In this document: in pieces, positions 10,763-22,737 of the stretch
Layout: the number at the start of each line of letters is the position of its first letter
Position numbering within the stretch: position 1 is the first letter of the stretch
NCBI GenBank assembly: GCA_023014485.1
Contig: JAJOZX010000880.1
Location: 877,501-941,500 of the forward strand
From: Bathynomus jamesi
Lineage: Eukaryota > Arthropoda > Malacostraca > Isopoda > Cirolanidae
Direction of reading: 5' to 3'
DNA: 64,000 bases
Notes under the pieces: model-generated
The model's input: only the letters and a program-made list of their open reading frames with translations
What the model was told of the DNA's origin: nothing
The model's database searches: none
Position numbers and translations under genes: made by a program

Positions 10763-11051
10763 CAGGGCCGGACTTTCACCTGCTGAGGCCCTAAGTTATA
10801 TGAAATTTGAGGCCCTTCTCTAAAAAAATTTTGGTAAAAAAATTTAAAATAATGTCATTATTACTATAATTATTATTTTTTATATTAATGTTAATGATAA
10901 AGAAAAAATAATATATATATAATTTTTGATGAATTAGTGTTAAAGAATAAAAACTAATGATAAAATAAAAATATATTTAAAAAAATGAGGCCCCCGAGGG
11001 TGTGTGGCCCTAAGCTATAGCTTATTTAGCTTATAGGTAAGTCCAGCACTG
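10763..11051. mobile_element. hAT-type MITE, 289 bp, A/T-rich core
   Basis: The left end is CAGGGCCGGACTTTCACC; the right end read inward is CAGTGCTGGACTTACC. The flanking duplication is imperfect (GTGTCACG against AGTGTGTG). A paralogous copy of the host repeat at about 37680-37760 reads straight through the same point without the element, which supports insertion. The core is A/T-rich and non-coding. Confidence 0.65.
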
Positions 11052-11288
11052 AGTGTGTGTGATCTTTCCAGGAAAGATCACAAGAAAAGGAAATGCCAAG
11101 AATATTGAGAGAAAAGGAAGGATTGAGTTGTGTATTGTTGAAGGTAACAAGTAGTTGTGTGAAAGGTTATGATGACTAGATAGATGAAGGAACTGTGTTC
11201 TTGAGGTATTGAAAGTTACAAGATTTTCTCTGCCCTGATCAGAAATAGTAGAAAGCTAAGAGATCAGGTGCATTATAGCACATTTGAT

Positions 11289-12170
11289 CAGGGCTGGATT
11301 AAAGTCTTGGTAGGCCCTAGGCACTCTCATAATTGTAGGCCTCCAAGATAGATCTATAGATAAATATTTGCATTGTATACCAAAGCTGGGCACTTGCGGT
11401 TTTTTTTTGCGGTACTGCGGTACTACCGCACTACCAAACCGGACCGCATAACGCAGTACCGCAAAAAATGCGGTAGCGGTACTGCTGTACTTTCAGCGAT
11501 CCTTTGCGGTACTGCGTTATGCGGTCCCGGTTTGGTAGTGCGGTAGTACCGCAGTACCGCAAAAAAAACCGCAAGTGCCCAGCTTTGTTGTATACAATGT
11601 ATAGGCCCCATAATATAATCATAGATCTATATAATATATGACTATGATATTTTGTCTATGATACATACTTTGATACTATAATTCTTTGATGATACTATCC
11701 CTGATAGAAATAAGCATATCAGAATGGATGAAATATGATAAAATTATTTAGTAGAACATTCAGCTCACTTTGCTATTTATAAGGCTGCATTTGCATCTTC
11801 ACTTGCACTACTCTCATTGAGAAAGAACTTTTGCAAAAAGTGAAATTTGAAGATGTAATCTGTGATTTTGCTAAGAAAAAGAGCTGCAAAGTTAATATTT
11901 AATGTACATTTACTTAAGTCAAATTATACATGTATGTTGTTGACTAAAGATTTAATTAAATAAACCTGTATGTGTATATATACACTTCAACATTTGTAGA
12001 TGCATTAATTATTATAATAAAAAGGTTTTGTAAAGTAATTCAATTAAAGCAAATTATTAAGTTTTATTTAGCAGTTTCCTTTTCTCATTTTTGAGTCAGT
12101 TAAGATTTCTTTTAGGCCCAAAACTTTTTGTAGGCCCTAGGCACTGTGCCTATTGGTTAATCCGGCCCTG
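11289..12170. mobile_element. hAT-type MITE containing a second MITE
   Basis: The left end CAGGGCTGGATTAAAGTCTT pairs with the right end read inward, CAGGGCCGGATTAACC. A subterminal TAGGCCCTAGGCAC occurs at both ends in inverted orientation. The flanks share ATTTGA (CATTTGAT and TGATTTGA), a decayed duplication. Its left part is interrupted by the palindromic element at 11381-11587. It is otherwise A/T-rich and has no transposase. Confidence 0.7.
11381..11587. mobile_element. Palindromic MITE built of GCGGTAC repeats
   Basis: The 207-bp element begins CAAAGCTGGGCACTTGCGG and ends with its reverse complement. Almost the whole length is one palindrome with repeated GCGGTACTGCGGTAGTACCG-type units. 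The target duplication TTGTATAC is exact on both sides (11373-11380 and 11588-11595), so this is an 8-bp-TSD (hAT-type) insertion inside the larger MITE. Confidence 0.9.
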
Positions 12171-12440
12171 TGATTTGACCCATTCTCATCCCCTTTCTTC
12201 CCTACTCTATAATGCCAAGGTTAATTGGTGTCCTCAATCTTTCATCTCAACCAAGCAACTCTGGAACAATCTTCATTAGTCTATCTTTCCCTATGTCTCT
12301 GACTTCCAATCTTTTAAATGCAGTGTCCAGTATCTCAAAACTCTGGACTTTGATTTTGGCTCTCTTATTGGGAAAGGGGGAGCATTTTTTGCAGGAATTC
12401 ACCCTTGGCCTCTCCTTCCTGCATAAAAATTAAAATAGCC
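12171..12440 (-). repeat. Dispersed repeat R, minus-strand copy
   Basis: The reverse complement contains TTTTTATGCAGGAAGGAGAGGCC, a CAAAATCAAAGTC block and a GAAGTCAGAGACATAGGG block. It is homologous to 35180-35330 and, for the first part, to 63830-63920. I see no coding potential or clear termini, and cannot tell whether it is a LINE 3' region or a DNA element. Confidence 0.6.
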
Positions 12441-12700
12441 ATCTTGTGTAAAGTTAAGAATGCTAAGAAGGATGATATGAATTGGGTGAGTAGAGGTGTG
12501 AAGAGTAGAATCCATTGACATAGGAGTGGATATGCCAGGAAGTGCAACATAAAAGATCATTGACAAGTAAAAGGAAGAGAGTGGGTGACAGGACAGACCT
12601 GAGGAACACCACTTGTTACAAAGGTTCTGCTTGGTCAGAGTTGGTCATGTGGAAAATAACTGACCACTCTAAAATGACTACCTAACTTAGTGTAATCTGA
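12441..12700 (-). mobile_element. Jockey-like LINE RT fragment, minus strand
   Basis: The minus strand at about 12620-12440 reads SGVPQ, then (frameshifted) THSLPFTCQ followed by HFLAYPLLCQWILLFTP, which in corrected frames corresponds to VLSPTLFLLLVNDLL and the YADD region (here YVNGF). It is the same family as the element at 15.85-18.0 kb. The catalytic aspartates are lost and frames are broken. Confidence 0.6.
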
Positions 12701-13786
12701 TCCCTTTGAAATTTAATATTGACCAGAAAAATGGTAAAATCTGGTAGGCTGTTATGACCTATATGAACTAAATAGGTCTCTGAAATGGGCAGTAATTATT
12801 GTATTGAAATAAACACTAGGCCCACAGAGTAAGACAAGACAAGTTTTGAGAAAATAGGCTCATGAACAGATTGCAAGTTGAGGTCCAAATTCAGAAGTTT
12901 GGCAGAAATGACCAGATACATGTCACCTTTCAACCTAAATTGCTTGTTGCAAATTTGTTGAGTTCCTTTCAGATAAATATTTTTATTGGGTGGGTATGGG
13001 CATCACTTGTCCCATTTCCATAAGACTTGCAGCCACTATACTTCTCACATTGGCTAAGGCTAAGCGTTAGGATGTAAATGGAAATACAGGGTAAGATCAG
13101 ATAAATTGTATCATGTAAACCAAAGCTACATGTTGTATTTAGGGTAAAGTTCAGGTTTTATATAAGAATATGATGGGATGATTGTCTTGGGGCACATATA
13201 TTTACAAATATAATTCTCTGTAAAGGCAGAATCAGTGAAGAGACTGAACAGCTTGTTGGTTTGCCAGTAATTCCAACTTCTACAGGTGTAGAGGATAAAG
13301 ACAGCCTACCCACAGACAAATGAGAAATTGCTAGACAGGAGGAACTCGTAGTAGACCACTGGAAGAGGTTGCAAAGTGGCTCAAGTGCTAAAAAACAGTA
13401 GAGGTTTCTCAGAAGTGTCCACAAGTAGAAAATTTACATTAAGGGATAGTTACATGATAAAACCCATAATTTATTTGGAGTCTAAGCCCAGACATTGATG
13501 TGCAGAAATAAACATTAGCCAATTAGTGTGGTATTCCAAGAAATTAATTGCGAGTGCATAAGGTGTTAGACTAAATGAGAATAACAATATTCACAACTAA
13601 TATTAACATTGGTGTGGCCACTATGATGATTGCCCAATAAATTATTTCTAGATATATGGTAATGGGGTTCAGTCTGCATCCAGTACAGCAGTTTGTTTGA
13701 CTCAAAGGTCTGTTCTATTAGTCTTATTTAATTGTTTTGCATAAATTACTAATGAAATTTTGTACAAAATTTAAATTACTTAGAAT
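12701..13786. other. Unassigned non-coding DNA
   Basis: An 88-codon minus-strand frame at 13158-13424 could be upstream sequence of the adjoining LINE fragment but shows no diagnostic motif. No TIRs, hairpins or splice-bounded exons are recognised. Confidence 0.4.
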
Positions 13787-14019
13787 CAGTGGTGTACATA
13801 AGGGGGGGCATAGGGGGCATAGTCCCCCATTGTAAAAATTACTACTCATTAAAAATATTTGAAAAAGAAATTTTCAAAAATTGATAACTGCAACATTCAC
13901 CACAAAAAAAATCTTGATGTCATATGGAATTTCAGTTATTTCATGGTTATCAGTACATGTTATTAACTCAAAAGCAATTGTGGGTGGCTTAGGAGTGTTT
14001 ATATATGTCTTTATATGTA

Positions 14020-14205
14020 CGTATTAATTTGGATATATTTTATAAATCTGAAATCTGGAAGCATTGGTGTAGGCAATTGTATGTTCATTGTACACAGTGA
14101 TTCACTGGCCTACTTAGTTAGTGCTCCAGAGAACTCTCTCTCAATCTTCTATGGCCCTCTTGTATAATGTTTGTACCTGTTGAGTCTGAAATAAAGTTTT
14201 TGTTT
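14020..14205 (+). mobile_element. 5'-truncated LINE 3' end
   Basis: This stretch matches 37257-37440, the 3' end of the LINE at 36265-37440. Both contain GGAAGCATTGG, GTGATTCACTGGCCTACTTA and end CTGTTGAGTCTGAAATAAAG followed by a TTTG-type tail. Truncation at the 5' side is typical of LINE integration. Confidence 0.8.
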
Positions 14206-14322
14206 GTTTATGCAAATTTAATTCTTTGCCCATAAATTGGAAATAAAATACAACTGAAACCTTTCAAGATGCAATTCATTTTGATTCCAAATCAATCATC
14301 ATCACTTTTGAGCTCACACACA

Positions 14323-14325
<3 letters not shown>

Positions 14326-14400
<75 letters not shown>

Positions 14401-14412
14401 TGTGTGTGTGTA
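14326..14412. repeat. (TA)n-(TG)n microsatellite
   Basis: About 70 bp of TA dinucleotides are followed by a short TG tract. Open frames reported here on both strands (YIYIYI) are translations of the repeat and not genes. Confidence 0.95.
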
Positions 14413-14459
14413 TGCGCGCGCACCCCCCCACCTTTAAGGAAATGCTGTGGATGCCCCTG

Positions 14460-15800
14460 CTTATAATCACAGGGTAAAATCATTTATTGAAATTAAGTAT
14501 CAGGAATTAATTACTGAACTGCAGATCTTAATCACCAATAAGATCTCCCATTGTAACAAGAGATCTCATCTAAGCTAATTGTTATAATTGAGTTATAAGG
14601 AAATCATTCCCTGTGTAGAGTGTGTACAAACATAAGTAATGTTGTAATTGTGAAATATTTGAATCTTGTAAATGTTAAGGCTATTTTGTTGTAAAAGATA
14701 ATTTATTTAAATTAAGTGTCTCATTGGCCTGGGGTAGCTTTGGGGAGTCGCATCAGCTTTATGGAATCGCATTTCAAACTGTTTGGAACAAATAGTTACA
14801 AATCTGTGACATGGACTTAATGGCGCTTGTCCAACTTCAGGTGAGAGCTTTTGTCACTGAACTCTAACCAAAAAAAGAATATAAAGCAACTTGAAGAATT
14901 TTAATGCAAGAAGTATTTATTTGTTGCAGCACAAAAGCTCTATTTAAAAAAAAAAAAAAAAAAATTACAGAAGGAAAACCATATAAATGTGGAAAAGAAA
15001 GAAGGTATCTTATTTCAAGAAATTAGGATGCACAAGGAAGAGAAACCACCAAGGACATGAATCACCATGAAGGCAAGAGGTTACATGAGCACAGTCCAGA
15101 TGGAAGAACCACCACCAACAAATGCCCAAAAGAAGCCATTTAGAAGTAAAGATAAAAGGTATAAAGAAAAATTATACAGTAAAGAGATGAGAGAAGAGTG
15201 AATATATCCTTAAGAAGGATGTAGTGACTGGAAAAACTGGAGAATTTTTAACAAGGATATAGTTAGGATCAGAAGATAAATTGGTAATTGTGGCAATTGA
15301 AGTAGGGCAGGAAGGGTGTAGAACCTGTGCAAATGAGACAGACATATGAACCAGGACTGGACATGGACACTTGTTTCCTGGAAACTGATCTGACTTTGCA
15401 GACTCCCAGACAGACTAGGAATGCTGGAACTACCATTTCTCCTGTCAGTGTCCTCCTCAGCTGCTCTTTTGCTGTGTCTCCTCTACCCTTAGCAGTCCAG
15501 CACGTTCCCAAACACAAACTTCTGCATACATGCATCTTACACACTACACAATCCCTTAAAAATAATAATAAAAAAAATAATTTTTAAGAGCATCCCAGTA
15601 CCCTGCAGAGATGATCATAATTATCCCACTTTGGTTTTCTTACTGCTGGTGCTGGGAGCACAGAACCAGGTAGTAGGGCTGATTGTGCTACTATCCATTC
15701 AAGATGTCCTGGATGGCTGATGCCCTTTTCGTGAATTTGTTTGTTGTTGAAGACCACTTCTCTTCCTCTAAACTTCACCTTCTCTTCCTTACCAAAACTA
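14460..15800. other. Non-coding stretch with a possible zinc-finger relic
   Basis: After an A20-like tract (about 14946-14964) the sequence GAAGGAAAACCATATAAATG (codes EGKPYKCGK) and AGAAACC suggest a very decayed C2H2 linker, perhaps a retrocopy relic of the finger array at 7.7-8.6 kb. The remainder, including the 15327-15587 and 15584-15916 frames, has no recognisable protein. The last part may hold the start of the following LINE. Confidence 0.3.
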
Positions 15801-15849
15801 TACACAATTTCATTCCAGAGGTGGATATTGCATATATGTACACAATGAC

Positions 15850-18005
15850 CTAACTTGCTCTCGTATTCCTGAACTTGAATCTTCTGATTTCTACACCCTC
15901 TGGATAAGGCTGACATACCAATCTCATACTAAATACTACTGTGCTGTCCATAGGTGTAAATAAGCTTTTTCTCGTAACCTGACGAAAGTAGGAAATCCTC
16001 TCTGCCAGAATATTCCTCTCTTAAAGGCAAAACTTATGTTTTTTAGTTCATTTCTTGTCTCCTTTCTTTTAATCATTTGTCCCAATTTCTTGTAAAAATG
16101 TTATTAGGATACACAACTATTTGCACCTCTGGCACTGTCTACCTTTCTCCCAATTCTACTGACTATCCTAAACTCTTTTGACTACCTTGCTTGCAATGTG
16201 GAATACATTCCATCCTACTCTTCTTTCGCTGAAGTCTCCATTTTAGGTAATTTCAATATTCACTACCTTTGACTTTCCTCCCATTTCATTGGCATCCTCG
16301 ATGAACTAACTTACAACTGCTCCATCCTGAATGGCCTAGAGCAGATTGCATGACACCCTACTCGTATCCCCGATTGCCTTGGAGATAAGCCCAATATTCT
16401 GGAATTTACTTCTCGCTACCCATCATCCTTCTTACTCTCAAACCATTTTCTCCATTGGGCTCACAGACTACAATCTTGTATGTTTCCTGTGCTATCGCTC
16501 CAGTTCGGCCTTTGAATCGAAGGGGGGCGCCTTTGGAATTTTGGCGCTGCCGATTGGGATGCCCTTAAACAGTACTTCATTGATTTCCCCTGAAATGATG
16601 ATTATTTCTGTGGTCAGGGACCCGATGAGTGTGCTGTGCGCATCATGGGGGTGATATTCTTAGGCATAGAGGCGTACACTCCATATTCTTTTCCTACTAG
16701 TTATGGCAAAAAAAACGAAAAAAAACCCTTGGTTTAACTTTGCCTTTTCAGTTAATGGTATTTGGAACAGAGGAGGCTTTCAGAGGGTACAATCAACAAC
16801 TGACTCCTTATATTTCTGCCCATAATTATGCAAACCCTGCTCTTCGACTCGCCAGAAATTCCTTCATAAGACAAAAATGTGAAATCTAATTCTAACTCTT
16901 CTTACTCTTTCTGGCACTGTAGCCAGAAACACCTCCAACTACTATACTTTTTATTTCCCTTTCTTTTTTCCATTCTGATGTCCTGGTTGCCATCTCTTCT
17001 GATAAAGCTAAACTCTTTCCTTAAACTTTCGTCTCCACTCAACCCTGAACTATTCCGGTGCTGTTCCTCTATCTTCTTCCCCAGCTGACTTAACTGTGTC
17101 TAAAATTAGTCTTTTTCCAGTTTTTTTTTTCCTGCCCTATCTGGGCTCAATTCTAGGAAGGCGTACAGTCCTGATGGGGACAGTCTTATTATTTTCAAGA
17201 AATTTGTTGCTGTGTTGACACCCTGCCAAGGCAAACTCTTTCGTCTGTCTTTTATCTGATACTTTTCCTTCCTGCTAGAAGTTTTTCATTCAGCCTGTCC
17301 CAAAGAAGAGAGAGTGACCACCCTCAACCCTCAAAATATCGTCCAACTGCCTTGATTTCTTGCCTTTCTAAAGTTTTTTAATCTATCCTTAATAGTAAGA
17401 TTCTTAAACACCTCTCTACTCGCAATCTTCTTTCATATATATATCTCTGACTCCTGGTTATCCTCCTTTCGAGATTCCAGTGAAGCCTTTGCTATTGCAC
17501 TAGACATATCAAAAGCTTTTGATAGCATATGGCGCAAATCCTTAATTTCCAAAATGCCCTCTTTCGGTTTATTTTCTATCTGTAGTTTCATCTCTGGTCG
17601 ATTGATAGCAGGGGTTGCAGATGGCCACTGTTCTCCTAAAGCTATTAATAATGGTGTTCCTCAGGTCTCTGTCCTGTCACCCACTCTCTTCCTTTTATTT
17701 ATTAATGATCTGTTAAGTCACACTTCCTGTCCTATCCACTCCTATGCTGCTGATTCCACTCTTCACTTCTCCACCCGTTTCACAGCGTCCCTCTCAACAG
17801 TCACTCAATGATTCGCGTGAGATGGGTATAGTACACCTGACCTCTGATTTTTTAGTCTCTGATTGGGGCAGAGAAAACCTTGTTGCTTTCAGTGCAAAAA
17901 AAAAAAAAAAGTTTCTTCACCTGTCTACCTGTCACGATCTTCAACAATATGCAACTCAGTCCTTTCGCTTCTTTTAACATTCTTGGCGTTTCCTTTTCTC
18001 ATGAA
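15850..18005 (+). mobile_element. Jockey-like LINE, endonuclease plus RT, decayed
   Basis: Pieces in order on the plus strand are LESSDFYTLWIRLTYQS and AEVSILGNFNIHYL (AP-endonuclease; the GNFN box is normally GDFN), LNGLEQIA with HPTRIPDCLGDKPNILEF (about 16320-16410), KKPWFNFAFS (about 16715-16745), then RT with ALDISKAFDSIWRKSLISK (about 17497-17555), GVPQVSVLSPTLFLLFIND (QG is QV) and HSYAADSTLHFST (YADD is YAAD). Loss of these catalytic residues plus many stops make it inactive. It ends near 18005, exactly where the I-type LINE's 3' end begins. Related fragments lie at 3105 and 12441. Confidence 0.8.
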
Positions 18006-18164
18006 TGAATAGCAGCGCTTCAACTGCTAAGGTCATATCGCGCCGAAACTAAAGTAAAGAGAAGTACAAGGAGATGGGTTAAGGAGGACTTCGAAGGAGT
18101 AACAGTTAAAGAAAAGTCATGAGAAAGAAAAGTAAAGACTATAAACAGCAAAGGGAGGAAGAAA

Positions 18165-21100
18165 TTACATCAAAGTCATATTAAATAGAGAGTAGAAGGG
18201 CAGTGTGACGGAGAAAGAGAGAAGCGTGTCCTTTGGTATAGGCGTGGTCACCCAACAATAGAGTAAGAGTAAGAGTGGAACTTTAAGGGCAAAAAGGGAG
18301 GAACTGAGAGCGAGCAACGGCAATGCAGGGCAAACCAAAAGCAAATATGAAACAGAGAGAGGGATGCCACATGGGCAGGAGGGGCAACATCTCCCGTCAT
18401 ACGATGCCCATGCGTGAGACGAGTATGACCAATGCATAGGCGTATCAGAGCGGTTTTCTAATCGTCGGTCACGCTGACAGGAGGAAGCCACCGTCGAATC
18501 GTGGGCTTCAACGCCCTCAAAGAATTCCCGGACACATCCTCCCACTGGTGCTGCCACCGCGAAGGACTACTTCCCGGAAACCCTCATAAAGTCCGACGCT
18601 TGGAGAGGCGTATTAGGGTCGAAAGGCAGGGAGGAGACACCTCCGCGCGTTCGTTGCCCGGAACACCAACGTGGGAAGGTACCCAAGAAGGTGACCACCT
18701 TACGGCGTGATGAATGACCAGCCAGCCCTGGATCTGTCGCACTAGTGGGTGTGGAGAGACAAGAGAGGGCAGGGCCTCAAGAGCACTACGGGAGTCAGAA
18801 TAATAATGAACAATGTTGAGGGAAGCTGAGAAAGAAACTGAAGGGCCAAAAGAATAGCCGATTGTTCCCTTTGAAGATGGATGCAGCTGGGGCAGAGAGG
18901 GATAGTGTTTTTAATTTCCGATGGGAAGACGGCCGCGCAGCCCCTCCCAGTGCAGAGCGAGAGCCATCAGTAAACACTGGGATAGAGTCGGCATGGGAAG
19001 AGGAATGGGATAGGAATAGTTGTCGAAGGGCGGATAGGTAGGACTGGGACTTTGGTACAGTAGAAAGGAGGAGCAGATACTGAGGGGAGAAATGGTCTAC
19101 GGGGGTAGTTGAAAGGGGAGGGAGAGCACTCGTGCCTCCACTCCGAGAGAAGACGGGACGGGGGGCCATTCGGAAACCAAACAGTCGGATCAAGTGGGGA
19201 TGACGGTCAAAGCATGCCACAGTGGAAGGGCCGAAGAGGGATTGGAAGACCGGAGTGGGAGAAAACTGCCGAACATGAAAGGTATTTTAGGCTTTCCAAA
19301 GTACGATGGGCATCCAACGGGAGACGACCACTCCGCATACACGCTAACGATTGGAGATGATCGGAATGCGCCAGTGCTGATGCGCCACACCCAAGGAGCC
19401 AATCGGGTCCAGCATGCGCAGAGCGGAGGCAGGAGCAGAGAAGTAGGCCTGGCAGCCATAATCCAACTTACTTTAGACCAGGGAGTGGTAAAGCCGCCAA
19501 AGAGTATGGCGGTCAGCACCCCAGTCAGTATGAGAGATGAACTTAAGAAGGGTACAAGTCTGAAGGCATGAAGCCTTCAGAGACTTCAAGTGGGGAATCC
19601 AGGAGAGACGGGAATCAAGGACGAGTCCCAGAAATCTAGTTTCGGGTATAACGGTGACTGGTGATCCATAGAGAGAGAAGGAACGGTAGTGGCGGCAAAA
19701 GTGCATTGCCACCATTTTCGAAGGGGGAAATCGAAATCCGTGATCTGTGGCCCATTTGGAAACTGAATCCAGAGCCCGCTGGAGAATACGTTCAAGGAAG
19801 GCAGGTCGTCGACATACAGGGTGGCCGTAATCCCCCGGGGCAGGGCCGTCACCACGTTGTCGATCGCCAAGGCGAAGCAGACGACGCCCAGGACGCTACC
19901 CTGGGGGACTCCCTCCTCCTGCGAATGCACAGAAGAGAGGGAGGTGCTCACCTGAACTCGAAAGGAATGGGAAGACAAAGTTGGAGATAAAGGAAGCTCA
20001 AAAGGTAAAGTTTGCGGCAGATCCACCACCGCCAGGTGGTGTCATACGCTTTCTCCAAATCAAAAAAGTGCATAAAGGTGACGTCGCTCTGCAAATGACA
20101 CACGGACCGCAATTTCCAACTGAACTAAGATGTCATTGGTGCTTCGGCCCCTGCGAAAACCGGTCTGTATAGGGGAAAGTAAATTGTGGCGTTCTAGGTG
20201 CCACATCAGTAGCCGAGAAACCATCTTCTCTAAAATTTTGAGAGGCAGTTAGTGAGGGCTATTGGACGGTTATTGATGGGAGACGTCGGCAGGGCCGTAG
20301 CCAGACCAAATCAGGAGAGAGGGCGGAGAAATTGACAGGGGGGACAATGAAAAAATTTAATTGTCATTTTTTGTGAATATCGAAATATACTGCAGAAAAT
20401 TACATTCAAACTATAAGTAAAACACCGTAGGCTAAATAAAAAAAATGATCAAACCGATACATATAGATAGGCATATTGGGTTATAGAACAATATTTAGTC
20501 TAAATTTAGTGTAAATAAAAGTGTCTAAGTTTTTTTAATTTTAGAATAACTGTATGCGGCGAGTTTTTTTTTAGCGAAATTCTTTAGGAATTCAAACATG
20601 TCTATTTGCTTCGTTCTCTTATTTTCAAAGGCAAGTAAAACAAGTTGGCTTTGGCATTTTGTAGCATGGAACGCCGTTGCGGTTGGTTTTCCCAGGGGGG
20701 GAGCATATTATTTTTCCAGGCGGGGCTTTGACCCCCCTGGCCCCCCCTTGACTACGGGCCTGGACGTTGGGTCCTTACCAGGTTTAGGAAAGGGGAGCAC
20801 CACTGCTTCCCTCCAACAGGAGGGGAAGATTCCCCTACCCAGATCCAATTGTAGAATGTGAGGAGAAAAAATAAACCGAATGGTGTAGATGGCGAAGCAT
20901 TTTGAAATGAATGCTGTCAGGGCCGGGAGCAGAGTTGCCGCAAGAAGCTAACGCCGATCTCGGCTCCGACATAGAAAAAAGGCGGTTATAGGGGAAATTA
21001 TTGGGAGTTTGAAAAGGGTGAGGGGAGCGAACGATCAAACCTTTACGGCAGAGGAAGGTAGGATCACGGTGGTCGAGTCGGGAGATGGAGGCTATGATCG

Positions 21101-22100
21101 AGGCCAAGGTCTCGAGCCACTGCAGTAGGAGAGGACACTGGGCGTCCGTCTGTCGTGAGGACAGGAGAAGGATGAGAATTGGATTTTCCGGAAATTTTCT
21201 GAATCTTGTTCCAGATTCGGGAGGAAAGGGTGCGGGAGGTGAGAGAGGAGACATAAGCTCGCCAAGAAAAGCGGCGGGTTTCACGGACTGTGCGACGGGC
21301 CTGAGCTCGCGCACGTTTAAAGGCTATTGAATTTGCTAGGGATGGATTACGTTGAAGAGGGCGAAAGGCCGACTTCTTAGCCTGAACAGTCAGAGTGCAT
21401 GACGGGGTACACTCTGGAACCGAAGGGGCAGATGTGCGGGGAAATGTAGATTTGGGAATGCAGGACAGCGGCACAGATGTGATCTGTGAGGCAGGTGGAG
21501 GCAGCATCGACAGTCGGGAAGTTACTCAAAGCTGCAGAGGTTTGACTTTCGGAGTAGAAAGGAGGCCAGTCAGCTTTAGCTAGGGACCAATTGGGTAAGA
21601 AGAGCGGAGGAGTTGGGAGTCCGGGGCGCACGGAGGAGGAGGGGGGGAATGATCGCTACCGTAAAGGTCTGGAGTGACAGACCAAGAGAAGTCAAGGAAG
21701 GCGGAAGAAGTAGTAAGCGAAAGATCTATGGAGGAAAATGTACGGTCTGGAGGTGAAAAGCTGTGGGCTGGCCGGTGTTGAGAAAACAGACAAGTAGTTG
21801 GAAGAAGGGAGACCACAATGCCACCCCGCTGATTGGTGGCAGTATCACCCCACAGAGGATGGCGCGGTTGAAGTCTCCCAGGAGGAGGAAAGAGGGACGA
21901 AGCTGCAGGAGGAGAGCGGAAAGATCGTCAACAGAAAGTTAATGTGACGGGAGGAGATAAGAGCAAACTGAATATAAATGGTCTAGGAAAACCTGGGCCA
22001 CTACTGCCTGGAGAGGGGTGTTGAGGGGAAGGGGAGTAGATGGCACATATGGAAAACTGATACGTGTGGGTAGTTGGGAGACAACGAAAATGGTCCACTG
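18165..22100 (-). pseudogene. I-type LINE ORF2: EN C-terminal half, RT, RNase H, zinc motif
   Basis: From high to low coordinates, the endonuclease part has SSLLLGDFNRAILCG (about 21850), FSSIDLSLTTSSAFLDFSW and PDLYGSDH (21580-21816). The RT has NSAPGPDSIHFKMLRH (about 20920), EEGVPQGSVLGVVCFALAID (about 19900), TLYVDDLPS (YVDD) and FLGLVLDSRLSWIPHL (about 19600). The RNase H has IPVFTDGSRSALGGAA (about 18970), SDSRSALEALPSLV (about 18790) and WVPSHVGVPGNERA (about 18650). Last comes a CX2-3C-type motif, CPSCPCGIPLSVSYLLLVCP (about 18345). Core acidic residues are partly intact but the frame is broken repeatedly, so no functional protein is expected. Confidence 0.75.
20290..20762. mobile_element. 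hAT-type MITE inside the I-type LINE
   Basis: The left end is CAGGGCCGTAGCCAG; the right end read inward is CAGGCCCGTAGTCAAGG. Flanks GACGTCGG (20282-20289) and GACGTTGG (20763-20770) form an 8-bp duplication with one mismatch. The core is A/T-rich and ends in a G/C-run-rich block. It has no transposase. Confidence 0.8.
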
Positions 22101-22104
22101 AGTA

Positions 22105-22735
22105 GGTAGGTAGTTAATCTAACAATTATTAAACTCCTTTTATGTCAATAACTGGGTGGATGAAGCCAATTGGTTGCTCACCACAGTTATTCTCCACATT
22201 AGTATTTATATAATGTGTGATAGAGCGTGCTCGATAGTAGACATACATTACCGATCAACCAACCAAAAAAAACCAAAGGGACGCTAGTGGAAAAAGCCGC
22301 GGGAAGGACGGAAGAAGGAACTGGGAGCAAGAACGGAACAGGAACGAAGAGGCTTAAAAACAGAAAAAGACCCCCACCAGCAAGTCCGCTCTCAAAAATT
22401 GAGCAAGGAGAAGAGGGACTGTCTAATAACACACAGTAGTGATCAGTTGTGTTTTGAACCCAGTTTGGGGACATAATATAAGCTGGGTCAGTAAAATTAG
22501 GCCTACATTGTGGTCTAAGACCTAGCATCAACTCATAGCTTAATAAAGGCTAAGGTAAATTACCCTAACCTAATTTGGTGAGGAGTCCTACTGTGAACCT
22601 CGATTTACTCTCCCCATTCTGGACCATTTCCGGAGTCTCTAGGCTGACCCCTACAAAGCTAGGCTTAACCTACTCTATAGTTAGACTGGAGATATTAGTG
22701 GTGGGTTAATTGGGGACCAATTCATACAGGGCATT
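22105..22735. mobile_element. Unclassified insertion splitting the LINE endonuclease
   Basis: The minus-strand endonuclease reads up to about 22738 (VCLQETQLG... HSRFHSF) and resumes near 22085 (YPYVPST... GDFN). The 630 bp between show no endonuclease sequence, are A/T-richer, and so look like an insertion. No clear terminal repeats or target duplication could be fixed. Candidate edges are near GTTAATCTAAC and GGGTTAATTGG. Confidence 0.4.
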
Positions 22736-22737
22736 TT

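Larger units (their letters stand above)
13787..14459. mobile_element. hAT-type element with a LINE 3' end and (TA)n inside
   Basis: The left end is CAGTGGTGTACATAAGGGGG; the right end read inward is CAGGGGCATCCACAGC. Flanks are CTTAGAAT and CTTATAAT (8 bp, one mismatch). The left end is close to that of the hAT element at 48861, so this may be its non-autonomous relative. It contains a truncated LINE 3' end (about 14020-14205) and a long (TA)n/(TG)n tract. Confidence 0.65.

Noticed and set aside
14269..14470. Open frames on both strands with YIYIYI repeats
   Set aside because: They are translations of the (TA)n microsatellite, open in all frames by composition.
14960..15060. Second zinc-finger gene
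   Set aside because: Only one linker-like motif (GKPYKCGK) survives with stops close by; at most a decayed relic.
15327..15916. 86- and 110-codon frames
   Set aside because: No motif, no splice context and no repeat identity; open frames of this size are expected by chance in 64 kb.
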